Of a stretch of 64,000 nt of DNA, positions 9,488 through 17,344 are shown in pieces. Position 1 is the stretch's first letter; each line of letters starts with the position of its first letter. A program made the translations under genes and the position numbers. Below the pieces are notes generated by a model that was not told the origin of the DNA, made no database searches, and was given only the letters and a program-made list of their open reading frames with translations. Origin of the DNA: Phycisphaerales bacterium (GTDB lineage Bacteria; Planctomycetota; Phycisphaerae; Phycisphaerales; UBA5793); the NCBI GenBank assembly GCA_020852515.1, contig JADZAS010000013.1, forward strand, positions 434,001 to 498,000, in the 5' to 3' direction.

Positions 9488-10288
9488 GTGGCCGCCACAG
9501 CCATGCGACGAAACCGAATCACACAGGCCGTCGGCATCATTGCCGCCGCAGCATGCCTCACGACTGCCGCCGCCCTCGCCGACCCCATCCCCGCCGGCGA
9601 GATCCGCATGGATGCCTTGCGGAACCACTTCAGCGTGCCCGGGGGCGGTTACGCAGGCGAGTTCGTCGTCAACGCCAGCCGCCTCACCTTCACGCCTGCG
9701 GGCCTCGGCCGCAACGGCGTCGACTCCAACCACTTCATCAGCTTCTGCGTCGAGACCACCGAGTTCATTCAGCTCAACAGGTGGTACGACGCCGAACTCA
9801 ACACTGAATCGCGCAACACGTACCGGCAAGTCCAGGAGGAGACCGCGTTCCTCTACTACCACTTCGTCAAGGGCGACCTGGAAGGCTACAAGTACTTCGA
9901 TGACGCCTCCGCCAGCGGCGCCGAAAAGGCCGCGTCGGTCCGCGCCCTTCAGGAAGTCATCTGGTACTTCCAAGACCCGGCAGGCTTCGTCGCCCGCTAC
10001 GGCGCCAACGCCTTTGGCATCGGCGGCTACTTCAAAGGCACCGCCATGCACAAAGTCCTCGCCCGCAGCTGGTACGCCAACCTCGCCACCTGGCTCGACG
10101 GCTCAGGCAGCGAACTCGGCAAGGTCCGCATCATCAACATCTGGGAAGGCGGCAACGCCCGCCAGGACACGCTCGTCATGATCCCGCTGCCCGCCCCGGT
10201 CTGGATGGGCAGCCTCGGCCTGTTTGCAGTGATCGGCGGATGCAGGTTCAGGCGACGCTACGAGACGCGGCGATCGAACTCCCTCTGA
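9488..10288 (+). CDS. Secreted protein with PLPA-type sorting signal, paralog of the 8594 gene
   Basis: The protein is about 266 residues, with a signal peptide that ends after the run AAAACLTTAAALA. It shares with its upstream neighbour the central FISFCVETTEFI block, a conserved ALQEVIWYFQ/ALQKAIWHLE segment and the C-terminus LVMIPLPAPVWMG plus a helix and basic tail. The two genes clearly arose by duplication. The start is uncertain: an ATG at 9476 has no room for a ribosome site, a GTG at 9488 has GGAG six bases before it, and an ATG at 9503 gives the most compact signal peptide. GTG 9488 is used here. It is probably surface-anchored, function unknown. Confidence 0.75.
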   Translation: MAATAMRRNRITQAVGIIAAAACLTTAAALADPIPAGEIRMDALRNHFSVPGGGYAGEFVVNASRLTFTPAGLGRNGVDSNHFISFCVETTEFIQLNRWYDAELNTESRNTYRQVQEETAFLYYHFVKGDLEGYKYFDDASASGAEKAASVRALQEVIWYFQDPAGFVARYGANAFGIGGYFKGTAMHKVLARSWYANLATWLDGSGSELGKVRIINIWEGGNARQDTLVMIPLPAPVWMGSLGLFAVIGGCRFRRRYETRRSNSL

Positions 10289-10648
10289 ATCGCAAATCGC
10301 GGCGGCCCGCAGCCGCAGAGAATCCCTTCGAGGGCCGTCGCATCCGGCGGCCCCGTTTCGTTTCTGGAGCGGCCTGGCCTCGAGCCGCCTCCGGGGAACG
10401 GGCGTTGACTCCAAGGTGTCGAGACGGGTCGAGTCGAAAGCGCAAGCCCATTGCGAGCCGCGCAGGCACATCCAGAGAGGGAAGTGCAGGTCATCCGTCA
10501 CGCCGGGACGGATGAAACGCTCAGGGATTGCGGATGGCCACTCGTCAGTGTGTGTTCGTGACGCCGGTGAGCCTCCACTGGCTTGACGGAGACCGACCCG
10601 ACTGGTGGGCAACGCCCGAGGTGGATTCCCGAGAATGCGTCTTCTGCA
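10289..10648. other. Intergenic region of about 360 bases
   Basis: Reading frames here are short, lack ribosome sites and resemble nothing I recognise. It contains a possible terminator for the upstream gene and leads into the arsenic island promoter. Confidence 0.5.
10332..10360 (+). terminator. Possible terminator
   Basis: GGGCCG (10332-10337) pairs with CGGCCC (10348-10353), followed by an interrupted T stretch (GTTTCGTTT). The stem is short and the T tract broken, so this is tentative. Confidence 0.35.
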
Positions 10649-10676
10649 TTGCACCGAAGCGGCCGCCGTGTATACT
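10649..10676 (+). promoter_or_regulatory. Promoter of the arsenic island
   Basis: TTGCAC (10649-10654) and TATACT (10671-10676) are separated by 16 bases. Transcription is predicted to start near 10683, only about three bases before the GTG proposed as the first codon of the ArsR gene, which suggests a leaderless mRNA. Confidence 0.6.
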
Positions 10677-10695
10677 GGCATTGAAGTGCCAGTAT
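10672..10695 (+). promoter_or_regulatory. ArsR operator (perfect inverted repeat)
   Basis: ATACTGGCA (10672-10680) and TGCCAGTAT (10687-10695) are perfect nine-base arms around a six-base spacer. The dyad overlaps the -10 box, the predicted start site and the first codons of the ArsR gene. This is where a metal-responsive SmtB/ArsR repressor would bind to shut off its own operon. Confidence 0.7.
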
Positions 10696-11102
10696 CTATC
10701 CACCATCCTGAGACGCCTCGCATCGCCTCGCGGAGGCAAGCCGATCTGGATCGCCATCTCGATGCGCAACTGTTCAAGGCGCTTTCCGATCCAACGCGAA
10801 CGCTCATTCTGTCCTGCCTCGTCAAGTGCGGCCGGCCGTGCTCGGTCACGGAAGTTGCTGAAGTGTGTCGGGTTGAGTTCTCTGTGGTGAATAAGCACAT
10901 GAAGATTCTCGCCGAGGCTGGAGTACTCTCGGCCGCGAAGCAGGGCAGAACGGTCTGGTACGCCGCCCGCTGCGGCCATCTCTGCACGCGGCTCGCGGCG
11001 CTCATCGACGCGATCTCGGAGTGGTGTCCGAATCTGACGTCATCCGACGGGCGCCGTCCAGGCACTCCGTGTTGCAACGGCGAGAGAAAGTCAGATGTAT
11101 GA
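10686..11102 (+). CDS. arsR: ArsR/SmtB-family metalloregulator (first copy)
   Basis: This winged-helix repressor should release DNA on binding arsenite or a related metalloid. The core matches ArsR: FKALSDPTRTLIL, then SVTEVAEVC, recognition helix VVNKHMKILAEAGV and the wing QGRTVWYAA. Candidate thiol ligands are the Cys in EVCRVE, the CGHLC pair, a further Cys in SEWCPN and a terminal CC. The first codon is uncertain: an ATG at 10635 would put the operator inside the coding sequence, whereas GTG 10686 sits at the predicted transcription start and gives 138 residues. It is followed directly by the permease gene and heads the arsenic operon. Confidence 0.85.
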   Translation: MPVSIHHPETPRIASRRQADLDRHLDAQLFKALSDPTRTLILSCLVKCGRPCSVTEVAEVCRVEFSVVNKHMKILAEAGVLSAAKQGRTVWYAARCGHLCTRLAALIDAISEWCPNLTSSDGRRPGTPCCNGERKSDV

Positions 11103-12404
11103 ATGGGCCGCCGTGAGTGGGTCAAACTCGCCTCGCTCATCGCGCTGATTCTCGGCGTGTCATTGCTGCCCGTCGGGGCGCCGGAGGTCCAGTCCGCCGT
11201 CGGCGAGGGACTGCGCCTCACCCAGTGGTACGCCCGCGAGCACGTCATCCTTTGTCTTCTGCCGGCGTTCCTGATCGCCGGGGCGATCGCCGCCTTTGTC
11301 GATCAGGCGGCGGTGATGAAGTATGTCGGTCCGGGAGCGAGCAAGTCCGCCGCCTATGGAGTCGGCGCGACGTCGGGATGCATCCTCGCCGTCTGCTCAT
11401 GCACGGTGCTGCCCCTCTTTGCCGGCATCTACCGGATGGGCGCCGGACTCGGCCCGGCGGTTTCCTTCCTCTACGCCGGACCGGCGATCAACGTGCTCGC
11501 CGTCATCCTCACTGCGCGCGTGCTCGGCGTGGAGATCGGTCTGGCGCGCGCCTTCGGCGCCGTCGGCTTCAGCATCCTCATCGGCCTCGCCATGGCCGCA
11601 ATATTCGAGCGACGGCGGAACGGCGCAGAAGAGCCGCCACGTACGATCATCACACCCGACGCGCGGCCGGCTCGGCCCCTCCGCCAACTCGGCGCCCTGT
11701 TCGGTCTGATGATTCTCGTGCTGATTTTCGCCAACTGGGGCGCCGCGGCTGATGCTTCGGGATTCTGGCACGCGATTCACGCCGCCAAGTGGCTGCTCAC
11801 AACCTCTGCCGCGGTACTCCTCGGCGTCGTCCTCTGGTGGTGGTTCTGCTTCCCGTTGCTTGGCGTGATCGGCACCGGCTGGCTCGTGGGACTGCTCGCC
11901 TTCTTCTTTGCCCACGAACCGGCGATCCCGTTCGCTGCCGGCACGGTCGCGCTGTGCTTCATGATGCCCCGAGCCGGCGAACAGGGACGCGAATGGTGGA
12001 ATCAGACCTGGGGGTACGCCAAGTTGATCACGCCCCTGCTCATCGGCGGGGTCTTCGCCGCCGGCGCGCTTCTGGGCACACCGGACTCGCGCGGGCTCAT
12101 TCCACCGGAGTGGATTGAGCGCGCCGTCGGCGGCAACGACCTCGGCGCCAATCTTGGCGCCTCCGTCGTCGGCGCCTTCATGTATTTCGCCACGCTCACG
12201 GAAGTTCCCATCGTCGAAGGCCTGATCGGTTCAGGAATGGGAAAGGGCCCCGCGCTGGCACTGCTTCTGGCCGGCCCGGCGCTGTCGCTTCCCAACATGC
12301 TCGTCATTCGCAGCGTCATCGGCACCTGGAAGACCGCCGCCTACGTCACCATTGTGATTGTCGGGTCCACCTTGGCGGGGCTGCTGTTTGGAACATTGGC
12401 CTGA
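11103..12404 (+). CDS. YraQ/ArsP-like (UPF0718/DUF318) efflux permease
   Basis: The 433-residue protein has many membrane segments and the hallmark block SGCILAVCSCTVLPLFAGIY (Cys 93, 98, 100), followed by GPAVSFLYAGPAINVLAV. A related block recurs in the C-terminal half (FATLTEVPIVEGLIGSGMG, GPALSLPNM). Members of this family export trivalent methylated arsenicals (ArsP) or other soft metals. The clustered Cys residues and the position between ArsR and redox proteins point to arsenical export here, but Cu or Zn cannot be excluded. The ATG directly follows the arsR stop codon. Confidence 0.85.
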   Translation: MGRREWVKLASLIALILGVSLLPVGAPEVQSAVGEGLRLTQWYAREHVILCLLPAFLIAGAIAAFVDQAAVMKYVGPGASKSAAYGVGATSGCILAVCSCTVLPLFAGIYRMGAGLGPAVSFLYAGPAINVLAVILTARVLGVEIGLARAFGAVGFSILIGLAMAAIFERRRNGAEEPPRTIITPDARPARPLRQLGALFGLMILVLIFANWGAAADASGFWHAIHAAKWLLTTSAAVLLGVVLWWWFCFPLLGVIGTGWLVGLLAFFFAHEPAIPFAAGTVALCFMMPRAGEQGREWWNQTWGYAKLITPLLIGGVFAAGALLGTPDSRGLIPPEWIERAVGGNDLGANLGASVVGAFMYFATLTEVPIVEGLIGSGMGKGPALALLLAGPALSLPNMLVIRSVIGTWKTAAYVTIVIVGSTLAGLLFGTLA

Positions 12405-12425
12405 CGCTCGAAAAGGAGGCCGCGC

Positions 12426-12665
12426 ATGGCCACAGTGAAAATCGAGATATTCGGCACGGGCTGCCCCAAGTGCAAGGCATTGGAGAAGTCAACCCGCGAA
12501 GCGGTTGGGCAACTCGGCATCGAAGCAGAGATCACCAAGGTCGAGACGCTCGACGAGATCGTCAGCCGCGGCATTCTGATGACCCCCGCCATCGCCATCG
12601 ACGGAGAGGTCAGATCGAGCGGCCGCGTGCTCTCGGCCGCAGACGTCCAGAAGCTGCTCAAGTGA
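12426..12665 (+). CDS. Small CxxC thioredoxin-fold protein, ArsE-like
   Basis: This is a 79-residue glutaredoxin-like protein of the TM0996/MTH895 type, with active site GCPKC (Cys 13 and 16) and the cis-Pro loop MTPAIAIDG. A strong AAGGAGG lies seven bases before the ATG. In ArsEFG-type loci such a protein sits next to an ArsF-like subunit and an ArsG efflux permease, and the same order follows here. It probably supplies electrons for reducing an arsenical or keeps a partner thiol reduced. The link to arsenic is contextual. Confidence 0.8.
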   Translation: MATVKIEIFGTGCPKCKALEKSTREAVGQLGIEAEITKVETLDEIVSRGILMTPAIAIDGEVRSSGRVLSAADVQKLLK

Positions 12666-12681
12666 CGAGAGAGAGCGCATC

Positions 12682-13182
12682 ATGGATTCACAAATACCGT
12701 CCGGCATGGCCAGGAAGTTCCGATTCACGCTCGCGCTGGGGCTGATTGCGATTGCCATCGCAACGGTCGCGATCGGGCTGATGCGCGAAAGCAGTCGGGC
12801 CGAAGAGGCCGCGAGTGAACCCGTCCCGGACGCCGCTCAGGATGACGGGGTCATCCGCGTCTACTACTTCCACGGCGATGTCCGATGCAAGACTTGCCTG
12901 GCGATCGAGGCGCGCACCAGCGAGATCGTCAGTCGCGTCTTTGCCGACGAGATCGCCTCCGGCTGGCTGCGCTTCGAGCGCGTCAACTATGACGAGCCAG
13001 CCAATCGACACTTCCGCGAGGAGTACCGTCTCGCCTTCAGCACGGTGGTCGTTCAGGGAGCCGGGGAAGACCGAAAATGGGAGAACCTCGCCGAAGTCTG
13101 GACGCTCATTCACCAGGATGAACCTGCACTGGAGGAGTACCTGACGCGCCACATCCTCCGCATGATTGACCCCACGGGATGA
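12682..13182 (+). CDS. Membrane-anchored ArsF-like redox protein
   Basis: The protein is 166 residues with one N-terminal membrane segment (about 14-34) and a thioredoxin-like outer domain containing RCKTC (Cys 69 and 72). It matches the family annotated as nitrophenyl compound nitroreductase subunit ArsF: YYFHGDVRCKTC, then FREEYRLAFSTVV. In ArsEFG systems, ArsE and ArsF together are proposed to reduce nitroaromatic arsenicals before export. The stop overlaps the next start (ATGA), so translation is coupled to the ArsG-like gene. Confidence 0.8.
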   Translation: MDSQIPSGMARKFRFTLALGLIAIAIATVAIGLMRESSRAEEAASEPVPDAAQDDGVIRVYYFHGDVRCKTCLAIEARTSEIVSRVFADEIASGWLRFERVNYDEPANRHFREEYRLAFSTVVVQGAGEDRKWENLAEVWTLIHQDEPALEEYLTRHILRMIDPTG

Positions 13183-13856
13183 TCCCTGAACTCATCAGCG
13201 CTGCCATGCTCGGACTGCTCACGGCGATCAGTCCCTGCCCGCTTGCGACCAACATCGCCGCCGTGTCATTCATTGGTCGCCACGCGGGCACTCCATCGCG
13301 CTCTCTGCGGGCCGGTTTGGCGTACGTCGTGGGACGGACGCTCTGCTACGTCATCCTCGCCGCTGCACTCACGGCGGGCCTGCTCGCCGCGACGACCACA
13401 TCCGAAACCCTCAATCGCATCCTCGGTCTGATGGTCGGGCCGGTGCTGGTTGTCGCGGGCGCCATGCTCGCCGGGCTCATTCCCCTTCCCCAATGGCCGC
13501 TGCCCGGGCGCGCGATTGGTGAGCGACTGGCCGCCAGGGGAGACAGTGTTGGCTCATTCGCCCTGGGCGCGCTCTTTGCGCTGTCTTTCTGTCCCTCATC
13601 GGCGGCCCTCTTCTTCGGAGGGCTCATGCCACTTGCGGCCAAAGCGCAGTCCGCGCTGTTTGTGCCGATGGTGTTCGGCATCGCGACCGGACTGCCCGTC
13701 CTTGCCTTCGCCATGCTCCTGGCATGCGGCGTGCATCGCGCCGGTCGGGCCTTCGACCGCCTGGCGGCAATCGAGAAGCGGCTCCGGCTTATCACCGCAC
13801 TGGTGTTGATCGGTGTGGGGCTGTACCTCTGCTTCAATGCGATCGTCCCCGACTGA
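13179..13856 (+). CDS. ArsG-like aromatic arsenical efflux permease
   Basis: This membrane protein of 225 residues has about six helices and is related to the DsbD/cytochrome c biogenesis transmembrane fold. The diagnostic segment is TAISPCPLATNIAAVSFIGR near residue 17, followed by LAYVVGRTLCY and, in the second half, ALSFCPSSAALFFGGLMPLA. The two Cys-Pro motifs could be the metalloid-handling thiols. It is translationally coupled to the ArsF-like gene by a four-base overlap and completes the ArsE/F/G-like trio. The substrate is inferred from family and neighbourhood. Confidence 0.82.
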   Translation: MIPELISAAMLGLLTAISPCPLATNIAAVSFIGRHAGTPSRSLRAGLAYVVGRTLCYVILAAALTAGLLAATTTSETLNRILGLMVGPVLVVAGAMLAGLIPLPQWPLPGRAIGERLAARGDSVGSFALGALFALSFCPSSAALFFGGLMPLAAKAQSALFVPMVFGIATGLPVLAFAMLLACGVHRAGRAFDRLAAIEKRLRLITALVLIGVGLYLCFNAIVPD

Positions 13857-13902
13857 CCTGGACGAGTGTCCCCTGCGAACCGGGGCGGCCGGCCGCGTGA
13901 TA

Positions 13903-13931
13903 TGGACTGCATTCGCCCAGGCGAATATAGT
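13903..13931 (+). promoter_or_regulatory. Internal promoter with operator for the second arsR
   Basis: TGGACT (13903-13908) and TATAGT (13926-13931) are 17 bases apart. The spacer holds a perfect dyad, ATTCGCC-CA-GGCGAAT (13911-13926). The predicted transcription start falls at about 13938, which is the A of the ATG, so the message would be leaderless. The dyad differs from that at 10672, implying that the two ArsR proteins read different sites. Confidence 0.6.
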
Positions 13932-13937
13932 TTGGCA

Positions 13938-14342
13938 ATGGCCCCAAACCCTTACGAGCAGGCGTTCCGCGCATGCGCCGATCGAACTCGATTGAGGCTC
14001 CTGACCCTGCTGCGCGATGGGGAAACCTGCGTGGGTGATCTGGTTTCAGTCCTCCAGTTGCCTCAGCCCACCGTGTCACGGCACCTCTCCACCTTGCGCA
14101 GGGCGGGGCTCGTGGAAGTTGCGCGAGACGGCAACTGGATCTTCTATCGCCTGGCGCGTCCCTCGAATGGTTTCCATCGACAGTTGCTCGCGTGTCTCTC
14201 GTGTTTCGCCGCCGCCGACCCGACTTCGCGCAAGGATGTTCGCCGGCTTGAGCGGCTGCGCGTCGCGGGTGGGTGTTGTGTTCGCTCTGCCCAAGCATGC
14301 GGAGCCAAACGATCGGGCCGTGCATCGGCCTGTGTGGAGTAG
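13938..14342 (+). CDS. arsR: ArsR-family arsenite-responsive repressor (second copy)
   Basis: The protein is 134 residues: ACADRTRLRLLTLL, then GETCVGDLVSVL, recognition helix QPTVSRHLSTLRRAGLV and wing RDGNWIFYRL. The CVGDL segment corresponds to the CVCDL metal site of classical ArsR with only the first Cys kept. Further Cys residues occur at LACLSCF and in a C-terminal GGCC...C tail. It precedes acr3 by three bases. It is not closely similar to the first ArsR, which suggests that the upstream organoarsenical genes and the downstream inorganic arsenic genes were brought together as two modules. Confidence 0.85.
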   Translation: MAPNPYEQAFRACADRTRLRLLTLLRDGETCVGDLVSVLQLPQPTVSRHLSTLRRAGLVEVARDGNWIFYRLARPSNGFHRQLLACLSCFAAADPTSRKDVRRLERLRVAGGCCVRSAQACGAKRSGRASACVE

Positions 14343-14345
14343 CCC

Positions 14346-15494
14346 ATGACGGCGAATGCTCAACCCCCGGTAGCTTGTACTTCCACTCAAACCTCCGCTG
14401 CGTGCATTGACCGTCCGAAGAAGCTGTCGTTCCTCGACCGCTACCTGACGCTGTGGATCTTCCTTGCCATGGGCGGCGGTGTGCTGCTGGGCAGGCTGCT
14501 GCCCGGCGTCAGTGAAGCGCTCGACCGCCTCTCGGCGGGAACGACCAACGTTCCCATCGCTATCGGGTTGATCCTCATGATGTACCCGCCGCTGGCCAAG
14601 GTGCGATACGAGAAGCTGCCCGAGGTCTTTCGCGACTGGCGAATCCTGGCCCTTTCACTCATACAGAACTGGCTCGTCGGCCCGCTGCTCATGTTCGTCC
14701 TCGCGGTCCTGCTGCTGCGCGATCATCCCGAGTACATGATCGGCCTGATCCTGGTTGGCCTGGCGCGATGCATCGCCATGGTGCTCGTCTGGAACGATCT
14801 GGCCAAGGGAAGCAGCGACTATGCCGCCGGGCTCGTCGCATTCAACAGCATCTTTCAGGTCCTGTTCTTCGGCGTGTACGCGTGGGTTTTCATCACCTAT
14901 CTGCCTCCGCTGCTTGGGCTCGAAGGCGCCGTCGTCGATGTGAGCATCGCTCAGATCTTCCAGAGCGTGATGATCTACCTCGGCATTCCCTTCTTCGGAG
15001 GAATGATCACCCGCTTTGTGCTCCGGCCGATCAAGGGCGACGATTGGTACTCGAACGTCTTCATCCCGCGCATCGCCCCGATGACGCTGATCGCGCTGCT
15101 GTTCACAATCGTCGTCATGTTCAGCCTCAAGGGCGACCAGATCGTCGAACTGCCGCTGGACCTGCTCCGCATCGCCCTTCCTCTGGCGCTGTACTTCATC
15201 ATCATGTTCTTCGTGAGTTTCCTGATGGCCAAGAGGGTCGGGGCGGACTATGAGCGAGCCGCGACGCTGGCGTTCACGGCTTCGGGCAACAATTTCGAAC
15301 TGGCCATCGCCGTGGCGATTTCCGTGTTCGGCATCGGCTCGGGCGTCGCCTTCGCCACTGTCGTGGGGCCGCTCGTCGAGGTTCCGGTGCTCATCTCGCT
15401 GGTGAGCGTCTCATTCTGGCTCGGGCGGCGTCTTTACGGCCGCGACTTCCGCACGCGCGCGCCACGCGCCGGCGCACAAGCACCTGTGAGGTAG
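14346..15494 (+). CDS. acr3: Acr3-family arsenite efflux permease
   Basis: The 382-residue inner-membrane exporter extrudes arsenite using the proton motive force. It has ten predicted helices and the essential Cys 142 in GLARCIAMV, followed by [20 protein letters not shown], a family signature. The later segment [18 protein letters not shown] is also diagnostic. A GGAG lies before the ATG, three bases after the arsR stop. The N-terminus carries a 25-residue extension with two Cys residues. ArsC follows four bases after its stop. Confidence 0.93.
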   Translation: MTANAQPPVACTSTQTSAACIDRPKKLSFLDRYLTLWIFLAMGGGVLLGRLLPGVSEALDRLSAGTTNVPIAIGLILMMYPPLAKVRYEKLPEVFRDWRILALSLIQNWLVGPLLMFVLAVLLLRDHPEYMIGLILVGLARCIAMVLVWNDLAKGSSDYAAGLVAFNSIFQVLFFGVYAWVFITYLPPLLGLEGAVVDVSIAQIFQSVMIYLGIPFFGGMITRFVLRPIKGDDWYSNVFIPRIAPMTLIALLFTIVVMFSLKGDQIVELPLDLLRIALPLALYFIIMFFVSFLMAKRVGADYERAATLAFTASGNNFELAIAVAISVFGIGSGVAFATVVGPLVEVPVLISLVSVSFWLGRRLYGRDFRTRAPRAGAQAPVR

Positions 15495-15498
15495 CGCA

Positions 15499-15915
15499 AT
15501 GGCATCGACGGTCCTTTACCTCTGCACTGGAAACTCCTGCCGAAGCCAGATGGCGGAAGGATGGACACGCGCCCTGCGCCCGGACTGGCAGGCGCACTCG
15601 GCCGGCACGCGGCCTGGTCGACTCGATCCCCGGGCGGTCCGTGTGATGAGCGAAGCCGGCATCGACATCGCCGACCAGCACTCCAAGCACATCGAGGAAC
15701 TCCGAGGGATCGCGCCCGACCTGGTCGTGACCGTCTGTGACTCGGCGCGCGAGGCGTGCCCGGTCTGGCCCGGGGTGACGGAGATGCGACACGTCGGCTT
15801 TGATGACCCGCCCCATCTGGCGGCGACCGCATCGAGTGAGGATGAAGCGCTGGCACACTACCGCCGCGTGCGCGATGAGATCAGGTCGCTGGTCGAGTCT
15901 CTGCCTCCGGGGTAG
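15499..15915 (+). CDS. arsC: Arsenate reductase, thioredoxin-linked low-molecular-weight phosphatase type
   Basis: The protein (138 residues) reduces arsenate to arsenite for export by Acr3. It has the phosphatase P-loop C9-T-G-N-S-C14-R-S and the redox pair Cys 80 and Cys 87 in VTVCDSAREACPVW, the arrangement of the Staphylococcus pI258 ArsC class that is recycled by thioredoxin. The DP in FDDPPH is the expected catalytic aspartate region. It is the last gene of the arsenic island; no convincing terminator follows. Confidence 0.93.
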   Translation: MASTVLYLCTGNSCRSQMAEGWTRALRPDWQAHSAGTRPGRLDPRAVRVMSEAGIDIADQHSKHIEELRGIAPDLVVTVCDSAREACPVWPGVTEMRHVGFDDPPHLAATASSEDEALAHYRRVRDEIRSLVESLPPG

Positions 15916-16270
15916 CAGGGAGGATGGGTGATGCAGCATGAGAGAGCATTGGCGATGATGCCGCCCGTCAGTCGCGCCTTCAACAGGCCGCCGCTGGCAA
16001 CAAAGGAGCCGCCTTCCTCAGGAAGGTGAGCACACCATGTGGCGTGAATGGCGCCTGGAGGCGGTAGAAATGGACGGCACGAGAATCGACCAGATCCTGG
16101 CGAACCGAGCGCAGCCCGACTCCGCGGCGAATTGATTCGGGCAGTTGCGGTGTTCCCTTTTTCGCGGAGCACAGCAGTGAACCGCGCACTTTGGCGCGTC
16201 AGGCTGCACCGCCGAACGTTGGCAGGCGTCCGCAACTGGCGGACTGTTTTGGACGTGCATCCAAATCCAA
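15916..16270. other. Intergenic region of 355 bases before tRNA-Gly
   Basis: No supported gene. A 32-codon frame at 16038-16136 (starting MWREWRLEAVEMDG) has a GGAAGG-type site upstream but no known relatives that I can name. The region lies next to a tRNA 3' end, a common integration position, and could be remnant DNA. Confidence 0.4.
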
Positions 16271-16343
<73 letters not shown>

Positions 16344-16445
16344 GCGGTCGGAGGCCGGGCAGAGTATAGGTGGGTGCCGCGGCATCGTCATTGTGTCGTC
16401 GAGCGGCTCGGCGGCCAGGAGAGGGGCTGCCTCATTCTGGCCGGG

Positions 16446-17164
16446 CTACTTCGTCACTGTTACCGCGACGGGGCCGGTGCGGGCAAGGACGTTGACGCCG
16501 ACGTCCTGCTCATGCCTTGTCAAGTCCAGATCGATGCTCGAGTCGCCGACGCGCAGGTTGAGGATGCGCAGGGGAATGCCGGCGCGGCGGGCGATCTCGA
16601 TGGCGCGATCGACGCGCTTCTCGAGATGCGGCCGAGGAACGCGAGGTACGAGCCGGCGTGGCGGTGCAGCGTGTAGAGGTGTTCGGGAAGACCGTGGTAC
16701 ACCGTCGCGAGCCATGCGGCCCCGGGCAGCGGCAGCCGTTGGGCGTGGGAGATGGACACGACGGGCATGCTGCCGAACTTTTGATAGAGCGGCACCAGGT
16801 CGGGAATGTCGAGCCGGCCGTGCAGCGTGGTCACCTGCGTCAGGCGCGACCGGCGCGAGAGCGGAAAGTGGAGATAGTCGATGTGAAAGTGAACGATGTC
16901 GAACTCGCCGGCCATGTCGAACACGCGGTCGAGCATCAGGATGTGGTGCGCGACCTGATCAATGCACTGGCGATCGAGCCGCAGCGAGCGCGCGGAGCAT
17001 GGTACGAGTCGGGCGCTGGTGGTTGAATCGCCGCTGGCAAAGAGCGTGACATCGTGACCCTGGCGGACGAGTTCATCGGTGAGGTAGGAAACGACGCGTT
17101 CGGTTCCGCCGTAGTTGCGAGGCGGGACGCTTTCGTGCAACGATGCGACATGGGCAATTCGCAT
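16446..17164 (-). pseudogene. Decayed family-4 glycosyltransferase joined to the tail of a debranching-enzyme-like gene
   Basis: The first 180 codons encode a normal GT4 N-terminal domain (MRIAHVASLHESVPP, YGGTERVVSYLTDEL, FDIVHFHIDYLH, YLAFLGRIS). At about 16622 the frame breaks: relative to the usual RISPEKR, four bases are missing, and the homologous sequence continues in another frame (EKRVDRAIEIARRAGIPL). After about 16577 the GT4 similarity stops. The remaining 40 codons (LNLRVGDSSIDLDL, RHEQDVGVNVLA, ending VTVTK) match my recollection of the C-terminus of amylo-alpha-1,6-glucosidases. The nucleotide-sugar-binding half is gone. The locus is thus a deletion remnant of two neighbouring genes and probably makes no functional protein. 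Confidence 0.7.
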
Positions 17165-17344
17165 GGAGAGCAGACCTCGCGGCATAGCGGCGGCCGCCAC
17201 GGCGCCGATGCGGCGCGGCGAGCGGAGCCGTTCGCCAGGAACGGCCACCGGAGACTACTCCTGAAGTGGATCAGGCAGGCTCCGCGAATTGCTCGTTTGC
17301 AAATGGCGGCGGCGCAGTGTCCCGCGCCGCTGCCGAGTCATCCA

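Noticed and set aside
15398-15925. Minus-strand frames opposite arsC and the end of acr3
   Set aside because: arsC and acr3 have all catalytic residues on the plus strand; the opposite frames have no features.
16012-16026. Hairpin CCTTCC-TCA-GGAAGG after arsC as a terminator of the arsenic island
   Set aside because: The stem has only six pairs, no T tract follows, and it is 100 bases beyond the stop codon.
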